Shown: positions 1 through 7,954, counted from the stretch's first letter. The stretch is DNA of 28,616 nt from JAPHTQ01 sp050302275 (GCA_050302275.1 JBNLAT010000037.1:1-28616); one strand, 5' to 3'. Made by a program: numbers and translations. Notes: generated from the letters alone by a model not told the origin.

Positions 1-75
1 AAGGAGGAGAACCCCGCCGGTGACCGTGTGGTGGTGACCATGAACGGCAAGTTTCTTCCCTACAAGTCCTGGTGA
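1..75 (+). CDS. 3' end of an unidentified protein (partial)
   Basis: The frame starting at base 1 is open and ends at a TGA at 73-75. It gives a 24-residue C-terminal tail ending in LPYKSW. The start lies outside the window. The base composition is coding-like, but the tail is too short to assign to a family. It converges on the truncated rhodanese on the other strand. Confidence 0.45.
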   Translation, partial: KEENPAGDRVVVTMNGKFLPYKSW

Positions 76-147
76 TCCGAGATCACGGGCTCCCGGATTG
101 CGCTTCGCGCCATCCGGGAACCGCACTCCGAACCTGCGCGATTCAGA

Positions 148-378
148 TCAGGACGCCTTCCACGTGATGTGACCCGTTTCGATTGGCAGTTCCGGGTTGC
201 GCGACCATTCGTTCCAGGAACCGAAATACAGGCGTACATCCGTTACTCCGGCTTCCTTGAGGGCAACCAGGGTATTGGATGCGCGGGCTCCTTTGAAACA
301 GTAGACATAGACGGTCGAGTCGGCATCTATGCCCACGGTGGCGCACTCGGCCTGCAGCTCGGCTTTCGATGCAGACAT
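148..378 (-). pseudogene. Truncated rhodanese (thiosulfate sulfurtransferase) C-terminal part
   Basis: The 76-residue product matches the second half of a rhodanese domain. It has the active-site loop YCFKGARAS with the expected persulfide cysteine at residue 27, then the family's SWNEW motif and PELPIE near the end. Rhodaneses move sulfane sulfur from thiosulfate or mercaptopyruvate to an acceptor. A complete domain is about 100-120 residues and the tandem form about 280. Here the N-terminal strands and helices are absent: an in-frame TAA lies seven codons upstream of the ATG, and no clear ribosome site precedes it. The most likely reading is a remnant of a tandem rhodanese whose front part was deleted. 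A short single-domain protein is possible but would lack part of the fold. Confidence 0.65.
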
Positions 379-588
379 AACCGCTGGAATGCAAAGTTAC
401 AGGTCGATTATGGATTGATGATTAGTGAAAATGCTTGAAATCTGGCCGCTTCAGGGGATCAAGAGAGGCGTGCCTGGGAATCGAATGGGGCGATTGTCTT
501 GAGCGATGTCGACTATGTTGAATATGTCGGCAATGTCAGCGGTGATGAGGGCCTGTCTGTGTGCGATCGTCCGGCAGGCAAAATCGGA

Positions 589-1275
589 TCATCGATTGGC
601 GAGATACCTGGCGAGCTGGCCTTCGATTTCAGGCAGGCTTGAAACGGTGAGCGTCGGCTCGACGCCCCAGGGATCGTAGACCTGTTCCTGAGAGCGTCGC
701 AACCAGACTCCACGCATGCCGGCCGAGATGGCGCCGATCACATCGAAAGGGTTGCTGGAGACCAGCCAGGCGTCGCACCCCGAGCTGTTGGAGCGGCGTA
801 GAAAATGGCTGTAAACCGCAGGATTGGGTTTGAACGATCGGATATCCTCGACACTGATGACATCGAGAAAATAGCTTTCGATCTCGGCCGCGGCAAGCAA
901 GGTGTTCACGGCTTCGGCGCTGCCGTTGGAGAAGGCGAAAAGGCCGTAGCCCGCGCCGCTCAGAAGCCCCAGTCCTTCGCGCACGTCGTCGAATGCCGGC
1001 AATGTCCGGTAGACGTTCATCAGCTCCTGTTTCTGCGAATCGCTGAGCGGTGCGCGATAGAAGGCGCAGGTGTAGTCCAGGGCGTCGCGAGTGCACACCG
1101 CAAAATCTTCGTAGAGCTGCATCAAGCCGCGTCGAAAGGTGTACTCGAGCTGTTTGTCGCGCCAGGTTTGGGAGAAGGCGCGCGCCTTGTCGCCAACCAT
1201 CCATTGCAGTTTCTCGACCACGCCATGGGTATCGATCAGGGTGCCGTAGATGTCGAACGCAAGAGTGACCTGCAT
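589..1275 (-). CDS. Haloacid dehalogenase, type II (HAD superfamily)
   Basis: The 228-residue protein has the size and motifs of type II (S)-2-haloacid dehalogenases, which hydrolyse L-2-haloacids to D-2-hydroxyacids through an aspartyl ester. The nucleophile is D8 in FDIYGTLID. T12, R39, S116-N117 (FSNGS), K149 (FKPNP), S173, N175 and D178 (SSNPFD) fall at the spacing of the known catalytic residues of Pseudomonas L-DEX, shifted by two, so activity is plausible. Members also act on other small carboxylates, so the substrate is not proven. The ATG at 1275 sits directly before the HAD motif. The gene stands alone, downstream of lrgB on the same strand with a gap of about 135 bp. Confidence 0.9.
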   Translation of the reverse strand: MQVTLAFDIYGTLIDTHGVVEKLQWMVGDKARAFSQTWRDKQLEYTFRRGLMQLYEDFAVCTRDALDYTCAFYRAPLSDSQKQELMNVYRTLPAFDDVREGLGLLSGAGYGLFAFSNGSAEAVNTLLAAAEIESYFLDVISVEDIRSFKPNPAVYSHFLRRSNSSGCDAWLVSSNPFDVIGAISAGMRGVWLRRSQEQVYDPWGVEPTLTVSSLPEIEGQLARYLANR

Positions 1276-1410
1276 GGCACGTAACCTCGTGGGGTTGTTG
1301 TGAGGATAGGCTTGGCCCGATACAGCGCCGGCGTCCGCTTCTCGAAGGGGACCTGTTCGAACCCTACCACTTTGCCGGCTGAATATCAGCCCGGGCAGCT
1401 CATCTATCGG

Positions 1411-2139
1411 TTACAGGAGGCCGAGCCAGCCGAGCAGCCAGGGCAGGATAAAAGCGGTGGTGAAGGTGGCCAGCGCCATGGCCAGGCCGGAGAAGGCGCC
1501 CATCTCCCTGCTGACCTGGAAGGCCCGGGCGGTGCCGATGCCATGGGCGGTGAGCCCCATGGCAAAGCCCTTGATACTCTCATCGCGGATGCGCATGAGT
1601 GAAAACAGTCGGGTGCCGATGGCGGCGCCCAGGATGCCGGTGGCGACCACGAAGACCGCTGTCAGGGATGGCAGTCCTCCGATCTTCTCCGCGATTCCCA
1701 TGGCCACCGGCGCGGTGACCGACTTGGGCGCCAGCGAAAGCTGGGTCTGGATACCCACCCCGAACAGGCGCGCCAGACCGATCGAGCTCAGGGCGCCGAT
1801 GACGACGCCCGCGATCAGCGTGAGGCTGATCGGCAGCCACAGCCGCTTGAGCTTGGCCCACTGCTGATAGAGCGGCACCGCCAGTGCCACCGTGGCCGGT
1901 CCCAGCAGAAAGTGGACGAATTGGGCGCCCTCGAAGTAGGCGCTGTAGGCTGTCTCGGTCAATAACAGCAGCGTGATCAGCAGGATCACGGATAGGGCCA
2001 CCGGATGGAGCAGCGGATTGGCGTTGAAGCGGATGTAGATGCGGTAGGCGATGCCGTAGGCGATCAGGGTTGCCGTCAAGCCGAGTAACGGCGTGGTGGA
2101 GAGATAGACCCAGATGGCCGCCAGGTTCTGTTCGGGCAT
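1411..2139 (-). CDS. lrgB: LrgB/CidB family membrane protein
   Basis: This is a 242-residue, very hydrophobic protein with about six to seven membrane spans. It carries conserved LrgB segments, including LAPKSVTAPVAMGIAE (about residues 136-151) and the late GLTAHGIGTARAF motif. LrgB proteins pair with LrgA in a holin/antiholin-like system; some homologues are linked to murein hydrolase control and others to transport of pyruvate or glycolate. The gene starts 3 bp after the stop of lrgA, so the two are almost certainly co-translated. The length is usual for the family. Which of the reported roles applies cannot be told from the sequence. Confidence 0.93.
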   Translation of the reverse strand: MPEQNLAAIWVYLSTTPLLGLTATLIAYGIAYRIYIRFNANPLLHPVALSVILLITLLLLTETAYSAYFEGAQFVHFLLGPATVALAVPLYQQWAKLKRLWLPISLTLIAGVVIGALSSIGLARLFGVGIQTQLSLAPKSVTAPVAMGIAEKIGGLPSLTAVFVVATGILGAAIGTRLFSLMRIRDESIKGFAMGLTAHGIGTARAFQVSREMGAFSGLAMALATFTTAFILPWLLGWLGLL

Positions 2140-2142
2140 GGT

Positions 2143-2499
2143 CTAGTCTCTCCCCGATAGGTAGCGAACCGAAAGCCAGAATATGCCGGCGGTCGCCGCC
2201 AGTGTGATCAGCGTGCTGAGCAGCAGGGTGAGGAGAATGGGCAGCAACTCTCCGGCGATCAGGTTCAGGTGCACGATGATGCCGACCCCCGCGGGTACGA
2301 ACAGCAGCGAGAGGTGACTCAACAGACCGGAGCTCGCCTGATCCAATGACTCGGACGAGCGGCCTTTGATCAGCAGGGTGAGAAACAGCAGAATCATTCC
2401 CAGCACCGGTCCCGGTACCGACAGACCGAGCGCCAGGACCAGGACCTCGCCGACCAGTTGATAGATCAGGAATAGGGTGATGCCGTTGATGAAACGCAT
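2143..2499 (-). CDS. lrgA: LrgA/CidA family holin-like protein
   Basis: This is a small membrane protein of about 118 residues with four predicted helices. It has the family's LIYQLVGE and VPGPVLGMILLF segments, the second being the LrgA signature. I chose the ATG at 2499 (MRFINGITLF), which gives the usual LrgA length. An in-frame ATG at 2541 would add 14 polar residues that have no counterpart in the family. It is the first gene of a two-gene unit with lrgB and probably forms a complex with it in the inner membrane. No regulator of the LytTR or LysR type lies next to it in this window. Confidence 0.9.
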   Translation of the reverse strand: MRFINGITLFLIYQLVGEVLVLALGLSVPGPVLGMILLFLTLLIKGRSSESLDQASSGLLSHLSLLFVPAGVGIIVHLNLIAGELLPILLTLLLSTLITLAATAGIFWLSVRYLSGRD

Positions 2500-2674
2500 G
2501 GAAGTTCCAGCTGCCGCACTCATGACCATCGTCGATCCCACAGTGCCGGTTTGTCAACCGCTCGGCATGGGGTCATCTCGAAACGCTCCGCGAAGCGGTC
2601 GCGCCGGGCGCGCCATGCGGGTAGCAACTTCTCCGAGTATCTGGCCGGCACCCCACTCCGCGCATATACGGTAG

Positions 2675-2693
2675 GGTGGGGCCCTGCCCCACC
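2675..2693. repeat. Palindromic repeat (REP-like hairpin)
   Basis: An 8-bp perfect inverted repeat, ggtggggc/gccccacc, surrounds a 3-base loop. It is preceded by gtagg, so it reads gtagggtgggg. A second, longer palindrome starting gtagggtgcgg lies near 8.4 kb, which suggests a dispersed palindromic family. No U-run follows, so it is not a typical intrinsic terminator. Confidence 0.6.
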
Positions 2694-2745
2694 AATCTCC
2701 CCCGACCAATACGCAACCCCGCCAATCTCCCCGGCCAATGCGCAG
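2687..2745 (+). repeat. Imperfect tandem repeat, two units of about 30 bp
   Basis: Unit one (2687-2716) and unit two (2717-2745) share the order cccc, ccaatctcccc, ccaat, cgca with a few substitutions and one deletion. The pair overlaps the right arm of the palindrome at 2675-2693. It looks like a local duplication of the repeat's flank. Confidence 0.6.
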
Positions 2746-2906
2746 CATCTTGACTCCTCACCCCCGGCCTGTGCTTTGAAAAGCGCTCGAAAGACCGCCT
2801 GAACAGAGATCGGGCAGGCAGCGTTTTTCAGTTTGATTTCATATAACCTGACTAAAGTCGTGTTTGTCTCTCAATACAGACGAACATTTCAGGTTGAAGA
2901 TCGAAT

Positions 2907-4178
2907 ATGACGACAGGCACTTTGGCTCTGATCATCGCCGCCGCGATCCTTGCGCAGGTTATCCTTGCCGCGGCTGTTGCGCTCTGGCGCCGACACCGTG
3001 AGAGGCCCGAGCGGAACGGTACCGGTCAGGTCGTCGACGATTCACCGAGACAGGCGGCTGCGGTCTCAACCGGTGTCCCAGGGGCGGCCTGGGAAGGCTA
3101 CAAGCCGTTTCGTGTGGCAAGACGGGTCGTGGAGAACGCGGCGGGCGATATCGTCTCGTTCCATCTCGAAGCCGAAACGCCGATGACCCTGCCGCCGTTC
3201 AAGCCCGGACAATTCCTGACCTTCCTGTTCGAGCTGCCGGATGCGGGACAGACCGGGACACGCAAGGTGATTCGCTGCTACTCCCTCTCCGATCGTCCGC
3301 ATACCGACCACTATCGCATTTCGGTCAAACGGGTGCCGGCGCCGCCCGGCGAGCAGACCGTACCGCCCGGACTCGTCTCCAACCATCTGCACGAACAGGT
3401 GAGGGAGGGCGACAGGCTGATGGTAAAGCCGCCTTCGGGCCATTTCCATCTGATCGAGGAGTCGAGGCTGCCGCTGGTGCTGATTGCCGGAGGCATCGGC
3501 ATCACGCCGATGCTGAGTATCCTCAATACGCTGATGGCGCAGGCGAGCGAGCGGGAGATCTGGCTCTTCTACGGTGTGCGCAACGGACGTGAAGTGATCA
3601 TGCTGAAGGCGCTGCAGGAGCTGGCGCGGACCCAGGCCCGTTTCCATCTCCATCTCTGTTTCAGCCGCCCGCTTGCGGAAGAGCGTGCCGGTATCGACTA
3701 TCAGCATACGGGGCATGTGGATATGGCGTTGCTGCAGCAGGTCTTGAAACTGGGACGCTATCAGTACTATGTCTGCGGTCCCGCCGCCATGATGGAGAGT
3801 ATCGTGCTCGGACTCGAAAACCTGGGCATTGCCGCCGACGATATCCATTACGAGGCCTTTGGTCCCGCCACTCTGAAGCGGCCAAAACAGGAGGCCAAGC
3901 CGGTGCTGACCGAAGCGGCCGACCAGTGGCAGGTTACCTTCAGCCGGAGCGGCAAATCGGTAGAGTGGACTGGAGCTCACGAATCCCTGTTGAGTCTGGC
4001 CGAAGCCGAAGGAATCGATGTCGAATCAGGTTGCCGCGCCGGTAGTTGCGGCAGCTGTCAGACGCGTGTCGAAACGGGGGAGGTCGAATATGACCAGGAG
4101 CCGGATGCCGAGGTGGAGGCGGGGCACTGTCTGCTCTGCGTGAGCCGACCCAAGAGTGACCTGATACTGGCGGTTTAG
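2907..4178 (+). CDS. Membrane-anchored FAD/NAD(P)H oxidoreductase with C-terminal 2Fe-2S ferredoxin domain
   Basis: The 423-residue protein begins with one membrane helix (about residues 6-26), followed by a basic stretch and linker. A ferredoxin-reductase-type FAD domain has RCYSLSD at 123-129. The NAD(P) domain has GGIGITP at 195-201 and a late YYVCGP motif. The C-terminal ferredoxin domain has cysteines C376, C381, C384 and C411 (CX4CX2C...C). This order is that of NADH oxidoreductases such as the Hcp reductase and oxygenase reductases. Electrons would pass from NAD(P)H to FAD, then to 2Fe-2S and a partner. It is the first gene of a three-gene operon with a b-type membrane cytochrome 9 bp downstream and an octaheme cytochrome c. 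That context points to electron export to periplasmic hemes. The true acceptor is unknown. Confidence 0.9.
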   Translation: MTTGTLALIIAAAILAQVILAAAVALWRRHRERPERNGTGQVVDDSPRQAAAVSTGVPGAAWEGYKPFRVARRVVENAAGDIVSFHLEAETPMTLPPFKPGQFLTFLFELPDAGQTGTRKVIRCYSLSDRPHTDHYRISVKRVPAPPGEQTVPPGLVSNHLHEQVREGDRLMVKPPSGHFHLIEESRLPLVLIAGGIGITPMLSILNTLMAQASEREIWLFYGVRNGREVIMLKALQELARTQARFHLHLCFSRPLAEERAGIDYQHTGHVDMALLQQVLKLGRYQYYVCGPAAMMESIVLGLENLGIAADDIHYEAFGPATLKRPKQEAKPVLTEAADQWQVTFSRSGKSVEWTGAHESLLSLAEAEGIDVESGCRAGSCGSCQTRVETGEVEYDQEPDAEVEAGHCLLCVSRPKSDLILAV

Positions 4179-4187
4179 GACAGGATT

Positions 4188-4766
4188 ATGCAGCGTTCGA
4201 TATTCAATAAACAGGTATTACCCTTCTTCCTCCTCTTCGGTGGATTGATACTGGCCACGCTTGTCATCGACTGGCTGCTGCATCAGCTGGATCTGGCCTG
4301 GATCGGCCGCTGGTTGGGCATACCCGGCACCCTGCTGATTATGGTTTCCTTTCTCTACTCCCTGCGCAAGCGCAAAAAGATCGACTTCGGCAAGCCGAAA
4401 AACCTTTTGGTTCTACACGAATCCCTGACCTGGATCGGTGCGCTGATGATCCTGGTGCATGCCGGGATTCACGTCTATGCCATTCTGCCTTGGTTGGCCT
4501 TGATCGCGATGCTGGTAAATGTGCTTAGCGGTATGACCGGAAAATATCTGCTCGACAGGTCGCGACGGGCGCTGGCCGACAAGCGCAGTCACTATGCCGC
4601 ACAGGGAATCAGCGACGATGAGCTCGAACGCCGACTCTTCTGGGACGCCACTGCGGTGGACACCATGAAGCAGTGGCGGATGGTGCATCTTCCCATCACC
4701 CTCGCTTTCGCCGTGCTTGGTCTGGCGCACATCCTCAGTATCTTTCTGTTCTGGCAATGGCAATGA
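4188..4766 (+). CDS. Di-heme cytochrome b-like integral membrane protein
   Basis: This is a 192-residue protein with about five hydrophobic helices. H77 and H91 lie on one helix (HESLTWIGALMILVH) and H167 and H181 on another (HLPITLAFAVLGLAH). Both pairs are spaced by 14, which is the pattern that ligates two b hemes on opposite sides of the membrane in four-helix cytochromes b. H95 is an extra histidine. A charged loop at about 120-165 separates the helices. It sits between the flavin/2Fe-2S reductase and the octaheme cytochrome c, and its TGA overlaps the start of the latter. The natural role is to carry electrons across the membrane between the two. I do not recognise a named family; the heme assignment is inferred from histidine spacing. 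Confidence 0.72.
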   Translation: MQRSIFNKQVLPFFLLFGGLILATLVIDWLLHQLDLAWIGRWLGIPGTLLIMVSFLYSLRKRKKIDFGKPKNLLVLHESLTWIGALMILVHAGIHVYAILPWLALIAMLVNVLSGMTGKYLLDRSRRALADKRSHYAAQGISDDELERRLFWDATAVDTMKQWRMVHLPITLAFAVLGLAHILSIFLFWQWQ

Positions 4767-5554
4767 AATACGGGCGTGTATTGTTAATCGTTTCCCTGAA
4801 CCTGGCGGTGTTGATCGCACTGGCCTTCACCCTGCCGCATCTGATGATCAGCCCGGGCCAGCCGATTCAGGCTCACGCCGAGATCGCGACCGACTGTTTT
4901 GCCTGCCATACGCCATTCTTGGGAAGCCGGCCCGAGAAGTGCGTGAAATGTCACAAGGTCGAAGAGATCGGACGCAAAACCACCAAAGGAAAACCGATTG
5001 GAGATGAGAGGAAGCAGGTGGCCTTTCATCAGCGACTGATCGAGGAAGACTGCGTCGCCTGCCACAGCGACCATAACGGAGTGATGGCGTTTCGTCCCAT
5101 CAGCCGTTTCTCTCACGAGCTGGTTGCGAGTTCAATGCGCGAACAGTGCGAAGGCTGTCATGCCAATCCGGGCGACAGTCTGCATCGCAAAATCGAGGGC
5201 AACTGCAAAGAGTGCCATAGTATCGAGGCCTGGAAACCGGCAACCTTCAATCATGATGACTACTTTCGCTTCGACCGCCATCATGAGGCGGACTGCAAGA
5301 CTTGCCATATGGACAACGACTATGGCAGCTACACCTGCTACGGCTGTCACGAACACTCCCGATCCAAGATCCGCGAAGAGCACTACGAAGAGGGGATCTA
5401 CAACTACGAGAACTGTGTCGAGTGTCATCGCAGCGGGGACGAGGATGAGGCCGAGTGGCGTTGGCGCAGTCGGGAAGGCGGCAGCTACCGATCGTGGGGA
5501 GACGACGACCACGAACATGAAGGCGGCTACCGGCGTCGGCATGACGACGATTAG
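4763..5554 (+). CDS. Membrane-anchored octaheme c-type cytochrome
   Basis: From the ATG at 4763 the protein has 263 residues. It has an N-terminal membrane anchor or uncleaved signal (about residues 4-28) and eight CXXCH heme-binding motifs, with first cysteines at 45, 60, 97, 129, 148, 178, 192 and 218. Extra histidines between motifs can serve as distal ligands. It resembles class III-like multiheme cytochromes and would act in the periplasm. The start overlaps the previous stop (ATGA), which indicates translational coupling; an in-frame ATG at 4757 is also possible. The last 40 or so residues have no heme motif and are extremely rich in Asp, His, Arg and Trp, an unusual tail that may bind metal or dock a partner. 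Confidence 0.92.
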   Translation: MKYGRVLLIVSLNLAVLIALAFTLPHLMISPGQPIQAHAEIATDCFACHTPFLGSRPEKCVKCHKVEEIGRKTTKGKPIGDERKQVAFHQRLIEEDCVACHSDHNGVMAFRPISRFSHELVASSMREQCEGCHANPGDSLHRKIEGNCKECHSIEAWKPATFNHDDYFRFDRHHEADCKTCHMDNDYGSYTCYGCHEHSRSKIREEHYEEGIYNYENCVECHRSGDEDEAEWRWRSREGGSYRSWGDDDHEHEGGYRRRHDDD

Positions 5555-5816
5555 TTCGGAGATGACGTCAGTTGCGGACCGCTCAAGGCTTTGCGGATTG
5601 AAATCCTGAGGAGCCGGATAATTTTCGTCGAAGATGGTTGTGGATATTCAGCTCCGTTTCATTCCACCTAGCTAGACTTGTTTCCATACCGGTGATGGAC
5701 GGCAGCTTACACGAGCTTGCCCCTGACCTACAGCTCACTGCCGAAGAGTGATGGTGTGAGATGCGGCATCCCCGGTCAATAAGACATCATTGGAAACGGA
5801 ACAATGGAGGTGTGAG

Positions 5817-6074
5817 ATGTTGTATGAAAATAGCGTATTGAAAGCGGTTACCCTGGCGCTCTCGGTTTTTATCGTGTGTTGTCTGTGCGTGGCCGCATTG
5901 GCCGGAATTTTCGAGGCGCCCATGCTGGCCTACTTCTGGTACCTCGCGCTGGCGGGGATGGTGGCGATGCTGTTCCTTTCGATCTTCCTGGCGCTGAGTT
6001 GGCTGTGGATCAACCTGACGCGTCACTATCAGCAGCTACTGGATCATTGGGGCGATGGCGTGCCCGGACACTGA
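5817..6074 (+). CDS. Small membrane protein, two transmembrane helices
   Basis: The 85-residue product has helices at about 10-32 and 36-66, with a short polar C-terminus (NLTRHYQQLLDHWGDG). The ATG at 5817 follows a strong ribosome site (ggaggt at 5806-5811), which decides the start over an upstream ATG at 5790. I do not recognise the family. It follows the redox operon after about 260 bp and may have its own promoter. Confidence 0.65.
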   Translation: MLYENSVLKAVTLALSVFIVCCLCVAALAGIFEAPMLAYFWYLALAGMVAMLFLSIFLALSWLWINLTRHYQQLLDHWGDGVPGH

Positions 6075-6092
6075 ACGGAAACTGGACGCAGT

Positions 6093-6119
6093 CAGTCCCC
6101 GTGAAGATTGCGGGGACTG
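6093..6119. terminator. Hairpin downstream of the small membrane gene
   Basis: A perfect 9-bp inverted repeat (cagtccccg/cggggactg) with a 9-base loop lies 18 bp after the stop at 6074. There is no U-run on either side, so intrinsic termination is uncertain. It may act as a 3' stabilising hairpin. Confidence 0.4.
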
Positions 6120-6313
6120 GGTCCCGTGCTGTTCTACACTCTGTTAGCCTTTGCTGGTAAACGAACATCACGTCCATCCACTCATACCGGCTCCGTGCCG
6201 ATCGCCAAAACAGCGGATGGTGTCAGTGAGGCGATTCCGCCTGTAGTGCGGGAATAAAGTCCGTCATGCCAGTGCGCGAGTTGAGCTATTCCCCGATACC
6301 GAGACACCCGTAG

Positions 6314-6397
6314 CTAGAAAATTTCGGCCTCTGCATACTCTGCAGCAAACTACTTCGGAGTCAAATTGCCCAGTGACTGATGTGGCCTGTGGAAAAA
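6314..6397 (-). pseudogene. C-terminal scrap of an IS3-family transposase (OrfB)
   Basis: On the minus strand from 6397 the frame reads FFHRPHQSLGNLTPK, then a TAG, then FAAEYAEAEIF and a stop. This matches the end of IS3-family OrfB integrases, where RPHxxLGxLTPxEF is conserved; the TAG falls where Glu is normal. Only about 28 codons remain and the catalytic core is absent. The scrap ends exactly where the cagggtcagatc motif begins at 6398, so it seems cut by a later rearrangement. It is too short for most gene finders. Confidence 0.6.
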
Positions 6398-6409
6398 CAG
6401 GGTCAGATC
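6398..6409 (+). repeat. cagggtcagatc motif, left copy of an inverted pair
   Basis: This 12-bp sequence is repeated perfectly in inverted orientation at 8517-8528. The pair brackets the desaturase-like gene and its upstream intergenic palindrome. Shorter related motifs (ggggtcaga) occur near 11.79 and 11.93 kb. Confidence 0.55.
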
Positions 6410-6493
6410 TTAATTTTCCTTAATATGAGTGGGATCTGTTTTCTGGCCCCAGTTTCGCAACTTTTGTCTCTCCACGTCTATAGCTGTCGACGC

Positions 6494-7954
6494 TCAGTCA
6501 GATTTATCGTGAATCAGTGTTTCAGCTGCAAAGATACCGGACATCCCTGCGCCGACAACACCGAACCCTGGCCATGTGGTCTGGCCGGCCTGATACAAAC
6601 CGCGAATAGGGGTGCGGTATTTGAATAGCGTAGCAGGACCTGCTACTGGCGAAAGGCCGTACATCGCTCCGGAATATAAATGAAGGCTATCCTGAAATTC
6701 TTTGGGGCTCAGAACACGGTGGGTCGCAATGTCAATCGAATATTCGCGTTGCAGCATCTCCAGCGTTTGGGTTACAACGGTATTTATGCGATCCTCATTC
6801 CACTCCTCCGGTACTCTATCCTGCCTGATTGATGGGAATGCTTCGATAATGCTGCAGCCGTCTGGCGCCAATTGTGGAACCGTCACTGTCGGTATCAGAT
6901 AAGTCAACCAGCGCACATCGTCTCCTGCCGTTTGAAAGATCTGCGATTGGTCGTCTAGCCATGGAATGACACAATTAATATGGCTGCGTGCTTCAATTTG
7001 GTTGTTGAGTCCGAGCTGCAACACAAACCCTCTGTGTGACATTGGCGAGCGACGTACCTTACGCATCATGCGTGATGGCGCATCGGTTTCAGACAACAAG
7101 GTGCCGTAGGTATGCATGGCACTGACACTCGAAATTACGGCATCGACCTCGATCTCACCCTCGTCAGCCACTTCAATCGCATAGACGTGACCGTTCCTGA
7201 CCAGAATGCGCTGAATGGTGGAGTTGAGACGGAGGTTTCCTCCTTGCGCCAGGATGGCTTCGCTCAAAACCTCTGAGATGCGCCCCATTCCCTCTGTCGG
7301 AAGGAAATATCCGTCTTTCAACATTGCTGCCAGTCCCAGCAAAGATGCGGCAGGCATCTTGTCAGGCGCTACGCCGGCATACAGTAACGCGCCTCCAAAT
7401 GCGGCTCGTACAGCCTCACTGGTAAAGCTGCGCTTCAACTGCCATGCTGCACTACCGCGCAATTTGGCGAAATGGCGCATGCCTTTGACTAATAAATGCG
7501 AAAACGACAGCGGATGAACCAGGATGTCGTCTGTGAATAGACGGAGTATCGACTCCCATTCGCTCAGGAAGACCGCTACTTCCGATTGCGCAAGGGCTGT
7601 CTCCGCGGCACCCTGGGGTGAGTGGACGGTAACGGTCGGTCCTCTGGCGATATCCACGATGGTCCCGTCTGGCAAGGTGGCGGACTGCATGTGGGAGATT
7701 GCTTGTAGCGGCAGCAGACTTTTTCGGTCCAGCTTTAATGCTTCGAAGAGATAATCCAGCATCCCAGGCATGGTGAGGTAAACAGCGCCGTCGTTGAGTG
7801 TGTAACCCCCGGTATGAGTATTTGCACAACACCCGCCAACTTTGCTGTTTGCTTCGAACAACCTGACCTCAAATCCTTCCGAGCAGAGCTTGCTGGCGGC
7901 GGCCAGTCCGGCCATGCCGGCACCAATGATTGCAACCGTTCTTTTACCGGCCAT
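6494..7954 (-). CDS. Phytoene-desaturase-like NAD(P)/FAD-dependent oxidoreductase
   Basis: The 486-residue protein has an N-terminal dinucleotide-binding motif (IIGAGMAGL, about residues 9-17) followed by the ...GGCC segment of the CrtI/carotenoid isomerase superfamily. The matching C-terminal FAD motif is GLYQAGQTTWPGFGVVGAG. Family members desaturate, isomerise or saturate polyenes using FAD. I chose the ATG at 7954, which follows a gaaggt ribosome-like site and starts just before the FAD motif; an upstream ATG at 8008 adds 18 residues with no family match. No crtB, crtE or other carotenoid gene lies nearby, so the substrate is unknown. The gene sits alone between inverted copies of a 12-bp motif, which suggests acquisition or rearrangement. 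It appears intact. Confidence 0.85.
   Translation of the reverse strand: MAGKRTVAIIGAGMAGLAAASKLCSEGFEVRLFEANSKVGGCCANTHTGGYTLNDGAVYLTMPGMLDYLFEALKLDRKSLLPLQAISHMQSATLPDGTIVDIARGPTVTVHSPQGAAETALAQSEVAVFLSEWESILRLFTDDILVHPLSFSHLLVKGMRHFAKLRGSAAWQLKRSFTSEAVRAAFGGALLYAGVAPDKMPAASLLGLAAMLKDGYFLPTEGMGRISEVLSEAILAQGGNLRLNSTIQRILVRNGHVYAIEVADEGEIEVDAVISSVSAMHTYGTLLSETDAPSRMMRKVRRSPMSHRGFVLQLGLNNQIEARSHINCVIPWLDDQSQIFQTAGDDVRWLTYLIPTVTVPQLAPDGCSIIEAFPSIRQDRVPEEWNEDRINTVVTQTLEMLQREYSIDIATHRVLSPKEFQDSLHLYSGAMYGLSPVAGPATLFKYRTPIRGLYQAGQTTWPGFGVVGAGMSGIFAAETLIHDKSD

Larger units (their letters stand above)
2542..2906. other. Intergenic region with GC-rich palindrome and tandem repeat
   Basis: No gene is supported here. 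It separates lrgA from the divergent redox operon, so both promoters must lie in it. The lrgA-proximal half is GC-rich with repeats (listed separately). The part at about 2820-2900 is AT-richer and is the likely promoter region of the oxidoreductase operon. I could not assign -35/-10 boxes with confidence. Confidence 0.5.
6075..6493. other. Intergenic region with IS remnant and repeat motif
   Basis: Besides the hairpin near 6.1 kb, the IS3 scrap and the motif at 6398, I see no gene. The 6120-6310 part shows no recognisable feature. Confidence 0.5.

Noticed and set aside
2675..2745. CRISPR-like repeats
   Set aside because: Only two imperfect, directly adjoining units and no spacers.
5132..5609. 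Long open frames on both strands overlapping the octaheme cytochrome gene
   Set aside because: They are frame shadows of the CXXCH-rich gene; the proteins are low-complexity and have no family pattern.
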